A stretch of DNA of 64,000 nucleotides, from assembly GCF_021390935.1 (NCBI RefSeq), contig NZ_JAJPUI010000001.1, positions 744,001-808,000 on the forward strand. The letters run 5' to 3'. The notes below the pieces were generated by a model. That model saw only the letters and a program-made list of their open reading frames with translations. It was not told where the DNA came from and made no database searches. Position numbers and translations under genes: made by a program. Shown piece after piece: positions 18,705 to 27,097 of the stretch (position 1 is the stretch's first letter; every line of letters starts with the position of its first letter). The stretch comes from Streptomyces sp. CC228A. Its GTDB lineage: Bacteria > Actinomycetota > Actinomycetes > Streptomycetales > Streptomycetaceae.

Positions 18705-19179
18705 GGGGGGTCCCTTCGGCAGGATGCGGCCTCACCTGTCGTAGCGCGCCGCCGTGTCCATGCCAATACACATGACACGTGTCCGCACCGAATTCACTCC
18801 GTTGGGGGCACGCGGCCCACCGCGGGCCACCCGCCGGGAGCCCCTTTCGCCCCGACTCTCCGCTTCACGTACGGAATGCACGGCACACCCGTGCGTCACA
18901 CGGGGCGACAAGTGCCGTCGGCTGCCGCACCGTTCGTACGACGGCGAAGAGGCCGCCGAGAGCGGCTGTCGCCGGCTTCCGCCCCCACAGGACGCCCGAC
19001 GAGCGCCGGCGCCTGGTCGCCGCCGTGCGGTCGGGCGGTTCCACGCGGCCGGCCGGGCGCTCACCAGCCGGGGACGCCGCGGTGTGCCGCACCCGCGCGT
19101 CGGGCGCGCTGCCGCGGGCCCGGACCACCGGGTGGCAAAAACCGGTGCGGTGGCGGCGGGTGTGCCGGATCATGGGCGC
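18705..19179. other. intergenic region with a perfect 10-bp palindrome
   Basis: Divergent upstream region for the SGNH lipase (left) and the AAA ATPase (right). GACACGTGTC at 18774-18783 is a perfect palindrome 70 bp upstream of the lipase start and could be an operator. The rest, 18790-19179, is GC-rich; an open frame continues upstream of the ATPase start but its translation is low-complexity and unlike protein, so I see no gene. Confidence 0.4.
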
Positions 19180-20271
19180 ATGCCAGCCAATCCTCAGGAC
19201 GCCCTGCCGATCAGGCTCACCGTCGACGACAACGACTCGCCCTCGGACGTGCTGGACGCGCTGTTCCTCGGCCGCTTCACGACCGGGGAGCAGCCGTACG
19301 CGCGCAGCCGCTCGATCGACCGCGTCAAGTCCGGTGCATCGCTCCTCCCGTCAGGCGCCACGGTGCTGCGCGCGACCCACGGTGACAGCCGCAACGCGGT
19401 GCTCGCCGAGGGGGACGGCTGGACCCTGCTGGTGTCCCGCTGGAACCGGGGCGCGGACATCACCGTCACGGCGGTCGACGAGGACCTGGCCCTCCGGATC
19501 CTGGCGGCGGCCACCGACGGCGCCGTGGACGAGCCGGAACCCCAACCGGACGACGTGGCCATGGGCTTCTGGTACCTGTCGCCGCGGCGCGGCCCGCACC
19601 GCACGACCCGGCAGATCTCGGCGGGGACGTGGGAGGAGGTGCGGCACAACTACACGGCGCCGGTGGCACACGCGCTGGACCGGCTGATGGAGACCACGCC
19701 GGACGACATCGCGGGCCGCCTGCTGCTCCTGCACGGCCCGCCCGGCACCGGCAAGACGTCGGCGCTGCGCACCCTGGCACGGGCGTGGCGCGACTGGTGC
19801 CAGGTGGACTGCGTGCTGGACCCCGAGCGGCTGTTCTCGGACATCGGCTATCTGATGGACATCGCGATCGGCGAGGAGGAGGAGTCCGGAAAGGGCCGGT
19901 GGAGACTGCTGCTGCTGGAGGACTGCGACGAGCTGATCCGCGGCGAGGCGAAGGAGGCGGCCGGCCAGGCGCTGTCCCGTCTGCTGAACCTGACGGACGG
20001 GCTGCTCGGACAGGGCCGCAACGTCCTCGTCGGTGTCACCACCAACGAGGACCTGGAGCGGCTGCACCCGGCGGTGGTGCGGCCCGGGCGGTGCCTGGCA
20101 CGGGTGGAGGTGGGGCCGCTGGACCGCGCGGAGGCGGTGGCCTGGCTGGGCAGCGAGGAGGGCGTCGGCCCCGACGGGGCGACGCTCGCGGAGCTGTACG
20201 CCCTGCGCCGCGGGGTGTCCCCGCTGTCCCTGCCGGAGCCCCGCCGGACCGCCGGCGGCCTGTACCTGTAG
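19180..20271 (+). CDS. DUF5925 and AAA ATPase domain protein
   Basis: 363 residues. The N-terminal ~130 residues match the actinobacterial DUF5925 domain (LTVDDNDSPSDVLDALFLG, then ATHGDSRNAVLAEGDGWTL). The rest is a single AAA module: Walker A HGPPGTGKTSALR, Walker B LLLLEDCDELI, sensor LVGVTTNEDLERLHPAVV and the arginine finger in VRPGRCLARV. Such proteins are cytosolic remodelling ATPases, but no substrate is known for this family and no neighbour suggests one. ATG 19180 is chosen; an in-frame GTG at 19162 is an alternative. The ribosome site is weak. Confidence 0.85.
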   Translation: MPANPQDALPIRLTVDDNDSPSDVLDALFLGRFTTGEQPYARSRSIDRVKSGASLLPSGATVLRATHGDSRNAVLAEGDGWTLLVSRWNRGADITVTAVDEDLALRILAAATDGAVDEPEPQPDDVAMGFWYLSPRRGPHRTTRQISAGTWEEVRHNYTAPVAHALDRLMETTPDDIAGRLLLLHGPPGTGKTSALRTLARAWRDWCQVDCVLDPERLFSDIGYLMDIAIGEEEESGKGRWRLLLLEDCDELIRGEAKEAAGQALSRLLNLTDGLLGQGRNVLVGVTTNEDLERLHPAVVRPGRCLARVEVGPLDRAEAVAWLGSEEGVGPDGATLAELYALRRGVSPLSLPEPRRTAGGLYL

Positions 20272-20593
20272 GGGCCGCCCGCACCACCGACGGCCGGTGG
20301 CTGCGGAGACGGCCCGCACCGCCCACGGCCGGTAGCGGTGAGCAGCGCGCCCGGCGGCCCGTCCCGCGGACACCGACCCGCGCCGGACGGCGGTGCCCGT
20401 GGCGGCGACGCGGGACGGCGGTGCCCGTGGCGGCAGCGCGGACGGTGCGCGGCGGCGCGGGACGGCGGCGCCCGTGGCGGCACAACGGCGGTGCCCGTGG
20501 CGGCGGCACGGGACGGTGTGCGGCGGCGGCAGGTTGCGGCGCGGGAGTGGGCCCCAGCGCCGGGGCCGGCGGGCGCGTCCGGCGCGGCGGCCG
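20272..20593. repeat. imperfect tandem repeats between convergent genes
   Basis: The unit GGACGGCGGTGCCCGTGGCG or close variants recurs about five times from 20386 to 20515. A separate CCGCACC...ACGGCCGGT unit occurs twice at 20278-20338. No gene is supported. It separates the AAA ATPase stop from the GntR stop and may contribute hairpins that end transcription. Confidence 0.5.
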
Positions 20594-20968
20594 TCAGGCC
20601 CCGTACGTCGCGCGGAGCGCCTCCGTGATCGCGGACTGCGCCTGGGCGCGGGTGAGGCCCAGCCGGTCCGCCTCGGCGGCGTACGCGGCGGCCGCGGCTG
20701 CCGCGCGGCGCTCCGCGGCGTCCCCCGCCGCGGCGACGAACGTGCCGGCCCGGCCCCGGGTCTCCACCACCCCGTCCGCCTCCAGCACGCGGTAGGCCTT
20801 CGCCACCGTGTTCACCGCCAGGCCCAGTTCCTGGGCCAGGGCCCGCACGGTGGGGAGCTTGCCGCCGACGGGCAGCCGACCGGTGCGGGCCTGTTCGGCG
20901 ATCTGGGCGCGGAGCTGTTCGAACGGCGCGGTCGCCGAGTCCGGGTCAAGGGCGATCTTCAGGTTCAC
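20594..20968 (-). CDS. GntR-family regulator, YtrA type
   Basis: 124 residues from GTG 20968. Short GntR protein: winged helix APFEQLRAQIAEQARTG, LPTVRALAQELGLAVNTVAK, AYRVLEADGVVETRGRAGTF, then only a ~35-residue helical tail with Ala-rich and LTRAQAQSAITEALRATYG segments. This fits the YtrA subfamily, which usually represses an adjacent ABC transporter operon; none is adjacent here. Instead it is divergent from the GNAT gene with ~70 bp between the starts, so that gene or the regulator itself is the likely target. Confidence 0.88.
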   Translation of the reverse strand: MNLKIALDPDSATAPFEQLRAQIAEQARTGRLPVGGKLPTVRALAQELGLAVNTVAKAYRVLEADGVVETRGRAGTFVAAAGDAAERRAAAAAAAYAAEADRLGLTRAQAQSAITEALRATYGA

Positions 20969-21038
20969 GTACCCGATTCTCCCGCAACCGGCCAAAATGG
21001 CGGGCGCCGCTCGGCCGTCTCCCGTAGCGTGCCCCGCC

Positions 21039-21962
21039 ATGACTGTGATCGTGCGGGACGCACGCCCCGAGGACCTGCCACGCGTCGTCGAAGTGCGGCG
21101 GGCGGTGCTGCCGTTCCTCGTGGAGACACCCGAGTCGCTGCACGCACAGGTGCGGAACGCGCCCGCGGCGCGGCGGCACCGGCTGCTGGTCGCCGAGCGG
21201 GACGGGGAGGTCGTCGGGGCGTCGCACGCGGGCATCGCCCACGACAGCCCCGAGCCCGGCAGGGCGTTCGCCTCGCCGATGGTGCACCCGGCGCACCGGG
21301 GACGGGGCGCGGGCGGTCTGCTGCTGCGGGTGGCGGAGGACCACCTGGCCGCGGAGGGCGCCGCGGTCCTGCACGCCTGGGTGCTGGACCAGCCGGAGCA
21401 CCGGGCGTTCGCCGAGCGGCGCGGCTACCGCCGGGGCCGCTCGTCGCGCTTCCAGCGGCTCGACCTGGCGGGGGCCGACCTGCCGGAGCCGCCGGAGGAG
21501 CTGCCGCCGGGTGTCGCGCTGGGCACTACGGCGGACTTCGCGGCCGACCCGCGGCCGCTGTTCGAGGCGGACGCGGAGGCGACGGCGGACGAACCGTCGG
21601 ACGTGCCCGAGGAGTTCGACGACTACGAGGAGTGGCTGCGGCACACGTGGCGCAATCCGCTTCTGGACCGCGCGCTGTCCACTGTGGCCGTGGTCGACGG
21701 CCGGGTCGCGGCCTTCACCGCCGCCCACACCGACGGGCGGGGGCGCTACCTGTCGGGGATGACCGGCACACTGCGGGCGTACCGCGGCCGGGGGCTGGCG
21801 AAGCTGGTGAAGGCGGACTCGCTGCGCCGTGCCCGCGCGGCGGGCTGCACGGAGGCGTTCACCTGCAACGACGACGGCAACGGCCCGATGCTGGCCGTCA
21901 ACTCCCGGTTCGGCTACGAGCCTTGCGGGGCGGAGGTGCGGTATGGCCGGGCACTCGGCTGA
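21039..21962 (+). CDS. GNAT-family N-acetyltransferase with two GNAT repeats
   Basis: 307 residues with two acetyltransferase modules. The first has VRDARPEDLPRVVEVRR, then the acetyl-CoA loop HPAHRGRGAGGLLL. The second, after an acidic linker, has WLRHTWRNPLLDRAL, LSGMTGTLRAYRGRGLAK (Arg/Gly loop) and FTCNDDGNGPMLAVNSRFGY. The tandem layout resembles mycothiol synthase and some resistance acetyltransferases, but I cannot assign a substrate. It overlaps the next gene by 20 bp, indicating coupled translation with the DUF402 protein. Confidence 0.88.
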   Translation: MTVIVRDARPEDLPRVVEVRRAVLPFLVETPESLHAQVRNAPAARRHRLLVAERDGEVVGASHAGIAHDSPEPGRAFASPMVHPAHRGRGAGGLLLRVAEDHLAAEGAAVLHAWVLDQPEHRAFAERRGYRRGRSSRFQRLDLAGADLPEPPEELPPGVALGTTADFAADPRPLFEADAEATADEPSDVPEEFDDYEEWLRHTWRNPLLDRALSTVAVVDGRVAAFTAAHTDGRGRYLSGMTGTLRAYRGRGLAKLVKADSLRRARAAGCTEAFTCNDDGNGPMLAVNSRFGYEPCGAEVRYGRALG

Positions 21963-22422
21963 GGTGGAGGTGGTCCTCGTCAAGGCGGGCCGCGTCAAGA
22001 TCCGCTACCCGGCGGAGCTGCTCTCCGACGACGGTGCGGTGGTGACGGTCCGCGCCGCGTGGGCGGGCGGCGGGGTCCGGGACTTCGGGTTCGTGCGGTT
22101 CGAGCCGGGTGACGTGTTCACGGAGCACTACCGGCGGGACCGCTGGTACTCGGTGAAGGAGGTGCGGGCCGCGGACGGGACGCTGAAGGGCTGGTACTGC
22201 GACATCACCCGGCCGGCGGCGGTGACCGCGGGCGAGGTGGTCGTGGAGGACCTGGACCTCGACCTGTGGGTCTCGGCGGACCGGAGCCTGGTGCTGCGCC
22301 TGGACGAGGACGAGTTCGAGGCGAGCGGCCTCGCGGACCGCGACCCGCAGGCCGCCGCCCGGGCGCGGGAGGCGCTGGACGCGCTGGAAAGGACGGCCCG
22401 CAGCGGCGGCGACCTGCGGTAG
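21943..22422 (+). CDS. DUF402 domain-containing protein
   Basis: 159 residues. DUF402 core: FEPGDVFTEHYRRDRWYSVKE, then GWYCDITRPAAV and VEDLDLDLWVSADRSL with the acidic residues that bind divalent metal in the family (nucleoside di- and triphosphatases such as FomD and Ntdp). The likely activity is phosphohydrolase on nucleotides or nucleotide-activated compounds, which is an inference from family. It begins inside the 3' end of the GNAT gene, so the two may act in one pathway. Confidence 0.85.
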   Translation: MAGHSAEVEVVLVKAGRVKIRYPAELLSDDGAVVTVRAAWAGGGVRDFGFVRFEPGDVFTEHYRRDRWYSVKEVRAADGTLKGWYCDITRPAAVTAGEVVVEDLDLDLWVSADRSLVLRLDEDEFEASGLADRDPQAAARAREALDALERTARSGGDLR

Positions 22423-22818
22423 GGGTCCGGCGGCGCCGGCCGGGGCCGGCCCCGGGATGCCGGCGGTGGGCTCCCCGGGGAGCCGTGGGGGAGCCGCACA
22501 GCACGGCACGAGGCGGACCGCGGCGACGGGAGGCACCGCTGCGCAGGGACGGACGGCGCCCGCGCCGCGTGCCGCTTCCTGAGCGGGCTCTTAGCGTCGC
22601 CTTAAGCGGATCATAAGGATCGCCTCCCGGCGCTCCATGCGGGTCAAGTGGCGGATTCGAGAGGCTAGTTTGCTGATCACCGGGGCGCGGTGGCGGTGGT
22701 CCCCGGCGCTGTCGGGGGGCCGCGCCGGGCATCCCGTCCGCCCCGGTCGTCCGCCCCGGGCCGTCCCCCGGGGGCCGGGTCCCCACCCCCCACATCCGCT
22801 TCGCCGAAGGAGATCCCC
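22423..22818. other. upstream region of the LPMO gene
   Basis: 396 bp without a gene. CCTTA and TAAGG (22600-22618, 9-bp spacer) make a small inverted repeat in a relatively AT-rich island, 200 bp upstream of the LPMO ATG. The remainder is GC-rich and featureless to my reading, apart from the strong AAGGAGA ribosome site at 22807-22813. Confidence 0.35.
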
Positions 22819-23861
22819 ATGCCCGAACTCCGCAACGGGGCCGCCGCGCTCGCGTGCGCCGCCGTGCCGCTCCTGCTGGTCGCGACCGCCTCCCCCGCCG
22901 CCGCGCACGGTTCGATGACCGACCCGGTCAGCCGGGTGGCCGCGTGCCACGCCGAAGGGCCGGAGAGCCCGAAGTCCGACGCCTGCAAGGCGGCGGTCGC
23001 GGCGAGCGGCACCCAGGCGTTCTACGACTGGAACGAGGTCAACATCGGCGACGCCGCCGGACGCCACCGGCAGCTCATCCCGGACGGGAAGCTGTGCAGC
23101 GCGGGCCGCGACAAGTACCAGGGGCTCGACCTGCCGCGCGCGGACTGGCCGGCCAGCCCTCTCAAGGCGGGCAGCCACACCTTCCGGTACAAGGCGACCG
23201 CGCCGCACCGGGGTTCGTTCGCGCTGTACCTGACCAAGGCGGGGTACGACCCGTCCAAGCCGCTGACCTGGGCGGACCTGGAGGACAAGCCGTTCGCCAC
23301 GGCCACCGACCCGAAGCTGGAGAACGGGGCGTACGTCATCGAGGGCACGGTCCCGGAGCGGTCCGGGCGCCACCTGCTCTACTCGGTGTGGCAGCGCTCG
23401 GACTCCCCCGAGGCCTTCTACACCTGCTCCGACGTGGTCTTCGGCGGTGCGGCGGAGCCGGGTCCCGCGGCGTCCGCACCGACGGACGAGCAGATCGCGG
23501 AGAACGCCGACAAGTCGACGGTCAGCCACGGCGGGCACGGCGGCGACGAGCCCGGGGAGCACGAGGGGCACGGGAAGGCCGGGGGCCAGGGCGGGGGCGA
23601 GGAGCCGGGCGGGCAGGCACCGGAGGCGGGCAACGCGCCCGAGCCCAAGAGCGCCGGGACGGCGCCCTCCCCCGTGGCGAGCGCGGCGGGGGCCGCCTCC
23701 GAGGCGGCTGCCCCGGCCGGCGGCCCCGCCCCGCCGGACAGAACCTGGCCGAGACCGGCGGCTCGGACGCGACCGCGTACGTCGCCGTCGGCGGTGCCGT
23801 GGTGCTGGCGGCGGGCGCGGCCCTGGTGTTCGGCGCGGCCCGCCGCCGCAACTCCGCCTGA
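22819..23861 (+). CDS. secreted AA10 lytic polysaccharide monooxygenase with LAETG sorting signal (frameshift near 23731)
   Basis: Copper enzyme that oxidatively cleaves crystalline chitin or cellulose. The signal peptide ends SPAAAHG, so the mature protein starts with His, the first histidine-brace ligand; the second is in ATAPHRGSFALYLT. The AA10 domain runs to about residue 200 (FYDWNEVNIGDAAGRHRQLI, PDGKLCSAG, VWQRSDSPEAFYTCSDVVF), then a His/Gly/Glu-rich linker. One C missing from the run at 23729-23732 shifts the frame. Repaired, it reads PAPAGQNLAETGGSD, a membrane helix and AARRRNSA, a sorting signal like that of the sortase substrate at 2873. A wall-anchored LPMO is thus predicted. 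The stop is 4 bp before a strong terminator. Confidence 0.9.
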
Positions 23862-23864
23862 GCA

Positions 23865-23899
23865 GGCACGGCCCGGGTCGTCACGGCCCGGGCCGTGCC
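23865..23899. terminator. bidirectional terminator, LPMO and lipase genes
   Basis: GGCACGGCCCGGG (23865-23877) and CCCGGGCCGTGCC (23887-23899) form a perfect 13-bp stem with a 9-base loop between two convergent stops (23861 and 23903). Confidence 0.75.
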
Positions 23900-23902
23900 G
23901 CG

Positions 23903-24781
23903 CTAGCCGAGCACGGACGCGCAGGTCGTCGGGGTGGCGCGCGCCGGGTCCAGGGCGTTCGCCACCTCGTGGAAGGTGATGCGGTCCATCAGGCCGATGG
24001 CCAGGTGCTCGGAGAAGTCCAGGGCGCACTTGTCCTGGATGCGGACGTTGGTGACGTTCGGCCCGCTGAGGTAGCCGGAGGTGTAGGGCGTGACCACCTG
24101 GTCGTACTTGGTGACGATGACGTGGTAGCGGACGCCCGGCACGGTGTCGCCGCCCTCGTTGAGCTTCTGCATGAAGGGCGAGCCGGCGATCTGGTCGGTC
24201 AGGGCGGGGGTCTTCTCGGTGAGCCACCGCTCTGCGCCCGGGAAGAACGGCAGCAGTCTGGTCAGGCCCGACAGGGTCGTGCCGTGGTTGTCGGGCGCGA
24301 TGCCGACGAGGGCGTTCACGTGGTCGGCGCCGCCGAGGAACTTGAGGTAGTAGCGGGGCATCATGCCGCCCTGCGAGTGCCCGACGATGTCGACCTCGGC
24401 GGCGCCGGTGGCGTCGAGGACCCGGTCGACGTACGCGTCGAGCTGCTCGGCGGACTTGTCGATGGGGCCGAGGCCGTGGAAGAACGGCACGCCGGGCAGC
24501 TGGCCGTAGTCGAGGGAGAAGACGCAGTAGCCGCGGTGCACCAGGTAGGGCGCGAGGCCGAGCCAGTTGTCGACGGAGTTGCCGAGGGTGCCGTGGACGA
24601 GGACGACGGGGCGCGGGTGGGCGGCGGACGGGCGGCAGGTGTAGTCGTTCCAGCCCGAGGACGGCCCGGCCGCCGCCTGGGCGGTACCGGTCGGGAGCAG
24701 GGTGGCGGCGAGCGCCAGCAGCAGGACGACGAGGGCTCTGGACGCGCGGTGGGCGCGTGATCGTATGCGTGGGGGCAGCAT
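23903..24781 (-). CDS. secreted alpha/beta-hydrolase lipase
   Basis: 292 residues from ATG 24781, which follows AAGGAGA at ideal spacing. A long signal peptide (basic start, LVVLLLALAATLLPTGTAQA) precedes the lipase fold: oxyanion strand PVVLVHGTLGNSVDNW, nucleophile elbow VDIVGHSQGGMMPRYYL, a likely catalytic Asp in VTKYDQVVTPY, and His in LDFSEHLAIGLMD. This matches actinobacterial extracellular triacylglycerol lipases. It converges on the LPMO gene. Two TTAC-type repeats lie ~110-155 bp upstream. Confidence 0.92.
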   Translation of the reverse strand: MLPPRIRSRAHRASRALVVLLLALAATLLPTGTAQAAAGPSSGWNDYTCRPSAAHPRPVVLVHGTLGNSVDNWLGLAPYLVHRGYCVFSLDYGQLPGVPFFHGLGPIDKSAEQLDAYVDRVLDATGAAEVDIVGHSQGGMMPRYYLKFLGGADHVNALVGIAPDNHGTTLSGLTRLLPFFPGAERWLTEKTPALTDQIAGSPFMQKLNEGGDTVPGVRYHVIVTKYDQVVTPYTSGYLSGPNVTNVRIQDKCALDFSEHLAIGLMDRITFHEVANALDPARATPTTCASVLG

Positions 24782-24891
24782 CGAGTAGTCTCCTTGCGGC
24801 TCAAGGAATGGGCGATGGCGGTACGCCCCAGCGGCCCGGACCACTGATGAAGGGGGATGTCGGCGCGGCGGGGCAGGCCGCGCTTCAGGCC

Positions 24892-24935
24892 AAGTTACGT
24901 ACGGGTAGCGCCAGGTGGGAAGTTACGCGTCGGTA
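24892..24935. promoter_or_regulatory. direct-repeat regulatory site candidate upstream of the lipase
   Basis: AAGTTACGTACGGGTA (24892-24907) and AAGTTACGCGTCGGTA (24920-24935) are 28 bp apart; the second contains the partial palindrome TTACGCGTCGGTAA (24923-24936). They lie 111-154 bp upstream of the lipase start in otherwise GC-rich DNA. Confidence 0.4.
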
Positions 24936-24936
24936 A

Positions 24937-25750
24937 AATGTGCTGCGCTCGCTCCGGCCTCTGCTAGCGGGTGTCGTTCGCGCGGCGCGGGCCGGGTGGC
25001 GTGCGGTGCGTCCTCCGGTCCGGGGACGGGGTGCTTGATCCGCGGCGTCCTCGCCGGGAGCGGCGGTCGCGGCGTGAGCGGTGCGCCGTGCCGCCCAGGC
25101 GGTCCGGCCGGGTCCGGGGCGACTGCCCCTGCGGGCGGGAAACGCGGGGGTGTTCGAGGTCATCCGTGGCGCGTCGCCCCACCGGCCGGGGGCGAGGAGG
25201 GCCGAGGGGCGGTAGCCGCCTTCGCCCACGCGTGGACCTTGCAGGGCAGGCCGCCCCGGGACCGTCCGAGCCCTTCCCCCTGCGCGTCCCGCACCCGCCG
25301 ACCGCCCGGCGGACGGCGAACGGCGGACGGCGGGCCGGGTGCGTCGGCAGGGACGCCGGGTGCGGTGGAGGTACGCCGGGGCGGTGGTGCCGGGGCCGCA
25401 GCCGTCCGAGGGCTCAGGCCCTCGGAGCGTACGGACCCCAGCGCGCGGACCCTGCGGTGCGCCGCGCCCGGCAATGGCGGCGGCCGCCCGCCCGCCCGGC
25501 GGATGCGCGGCGTCCGGCACGGGCCGCGCCGCGACCGCGGCCCGTGCGGCGCCGACTATGCGCCATAGTCAGCGAGTTCGGAGCAGATGCGTACCCGGTC
25601 TGCGCTTAGAGTGCCCGCACAAGGGTGCCCGGGGACGCGGTCGGCGCCGTCGGGCACCGCCCGGCACAGGACACCCCCGGTCCGCGTACGGGGCGGAGCC
25701 GCGGCATCGCCCGGGGGCACCGGAACCCATCGTCCGATGAGGAGTGCACC
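24937..25750. other. long intergenic region without a supported gene
   Basis: About 800 bp upstream of the trypsin-like protease. Several open frames exist on both strands but all are Arg/Pro/Gly-rich with no ribosome site and no recognisable motif. GATGAGGAG just before 25751 is the protease ribosome site. Nothing else is supported; a decayed or indel-broken gene cannot be excluded. Confidence 0.4.
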
Positions 25751-26965
25751 ATGACCTTGCGCGAGTCGGTCCGCCGGCGGTTACCCGTACTGGCCGTCGC
25801 GCTGGCCGCCGTCGCGGCCACCGCCATGGGCGGCGCCCCCGCTGCGCAGGCCGCCGGGCCCGCGGAGCTCCGCCTCGTCCCGCCCGGCGCCGACTACCGG
25901 GCCGGGCTCCAGCGGCAGGTCGACCACTGGAACCTGAACCGGCTGTCGGCCGCCGCGCTCAACGGCGACGGATCCGAAGCATCCGCTCCGGCGGCCGGAT
26001 GGGACGACACCGCCCGCCCCTGGACCGGGGGCGGGAAGATCACCCGGACGGCGGGCAAGCTGGTGATGCGGATGCGCAACGCCGACGGCGCGAGCGCCAC
26101 CGACGGCCTCGCGGCCTGCACCGCCACGGTGGTCAAGAGCCGGAACAAGAGCGTCGTGGTCACCGCGGCCCACTGCCTGCGCGTCAACTGGGGCCTGAAC
26201 ACCCCGCTGGACCTCAACCAGGTCGCGACGAACGCGCTGTTCATCCCCGGCTTCCGGGGCGAGAACCTGCCACGCGTCGCGCCGGGCACCGACCTGGACC
26301 AGGGCCCCGCGATCGGCCCCGACGTGGCGCCCTACGGCGTGTGGGCGGTGACCCGCGCGTGGTGGACCGAGGGCTGGGCGGCCCAGGCCAACCACCTCAA
26401 CAACAACGACATGGCCGCGATGGTCGTGGACAACCCGGCCGACGACCGACCGGTCGAAGAGGTCGTGGGCGGGGGCCAGCCGATCGGCTTCCACCAGGCC
26501 CGCAAGACGCCCCGTACCAACTTCGGCTACCCCGTCGCCAACTTCAAGAGCCACAGCGGCCCCAACTTCTCCGGCACCGGCGCAGCCGTGATCGACGGGG
26601 CCCCGAACGCCAACAACGTCCCCGCAGCGCAGCAGCGCATCTACGACGGGCGCTCCCTGCTGTTCAGCCAGGGACCGTCCTGGATCAACCGCGAGTGGTG
26701 GCGGGAGACCAACAGCGACCTGATGAAGACGCAGTTCAGCCCCGGCTCCAGCGGCGGCCCCTGGTTCAAGGACTTCGACCCGGCCACCGGTGAGGGCATC
26801 CTGGCGGGCGTCACGTCGCACTTCGCCCAGTCCGCCAGCGGCGGACTCGACCTGATCGCCGAAGCCGAGTCCCGCGCCCCCAGCCCCTACATGGCCGGGA
26901 CCCACTTCGGCGACCAGGAGAAGGCGGCCTTCGAGGCGGCCCAGTCCGTCACCCCCGGAGTCTGA
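25751..26965 (+). CDS. secreted trypsin-like serine protease
   Basis: 404 residues. Signal peptide ends GGAPAAQAAG, followed by a ~75-residue probable pro-region. The chymotrypsin-fold triad is visible: His in VVTAAHCLRV, Asp in HLNNNDMAAMVVD, Ser in SPGSSGGPWFKDF. Large insertions between them (WGLNTPLDLNQVATNALFIP and a Trp-rich RAWWTEGWAA) resemble the actinobacterial secreted trypsin-like peptidases rather than streptogrisins. ATG 25751 has GAGGAG seven bases upstream. It stands alone, divergent from nothing and followed by the mutasome genes on the other strand. Confidence 0.88.
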   Translation: MTLRESVRRRLPVLAVALAAVAATAMGGAPAAQAAGPAELRLVPPGADYRAGLQRQVDHWNLNRLSAAALNGDGSEASAPAAGWDDTARPWTGGGKITRTAGKLVMRMRNADGASATDGLAACTATVVKSRNKSVVVTAAHCLRVNWGLNTPLDLNQVATNALFIPGFRGENLPRVAPGTDLDQGPAIGPDVAPYGVWAVTRAWWTEGWAAQANHLNNNDMAAMVVDNPADDRPVEEVVGGGQPIGFHQARKTPRTNFGYPVANFKSHSGPNFSGTGAAVIDGAPNANNVPAAQQRIYDGRSLLFSQGPSWINREWWRETNSDLMKTQFSPGSSGGPWFKDFDPATGEGILAGVTSHFAQSASGGLDLIAEAESRAPSPYMAGTHFGDQEKAAFEAAQSVTPGV

Positions 26966-27097
26966 CGGTCACCGCCGCCGGCGCCGTCGGCCCCCTCCTG
27001 CACGGGTCCCGACGGCGACGCAGCAAGCAGCACCAGGCCCGCAGCAGCCGCACACCACCCCATCCGCCCCGCCGGCGGGGCGAAGGCGGTGGCCGTA

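Noticed and set aside
18754..19179. N-terminal extension of the AAA ATPase
   Set aside because: Arg/Pro-rich, no ribosome site at the far ATG, and the DUF5925 domain starts right after ATG 19180.
24885..25568. Possible genes in the gap between lipase and protease
   Set aside because: Frames on both strands are low-complexity without start signals or recognisable domains.
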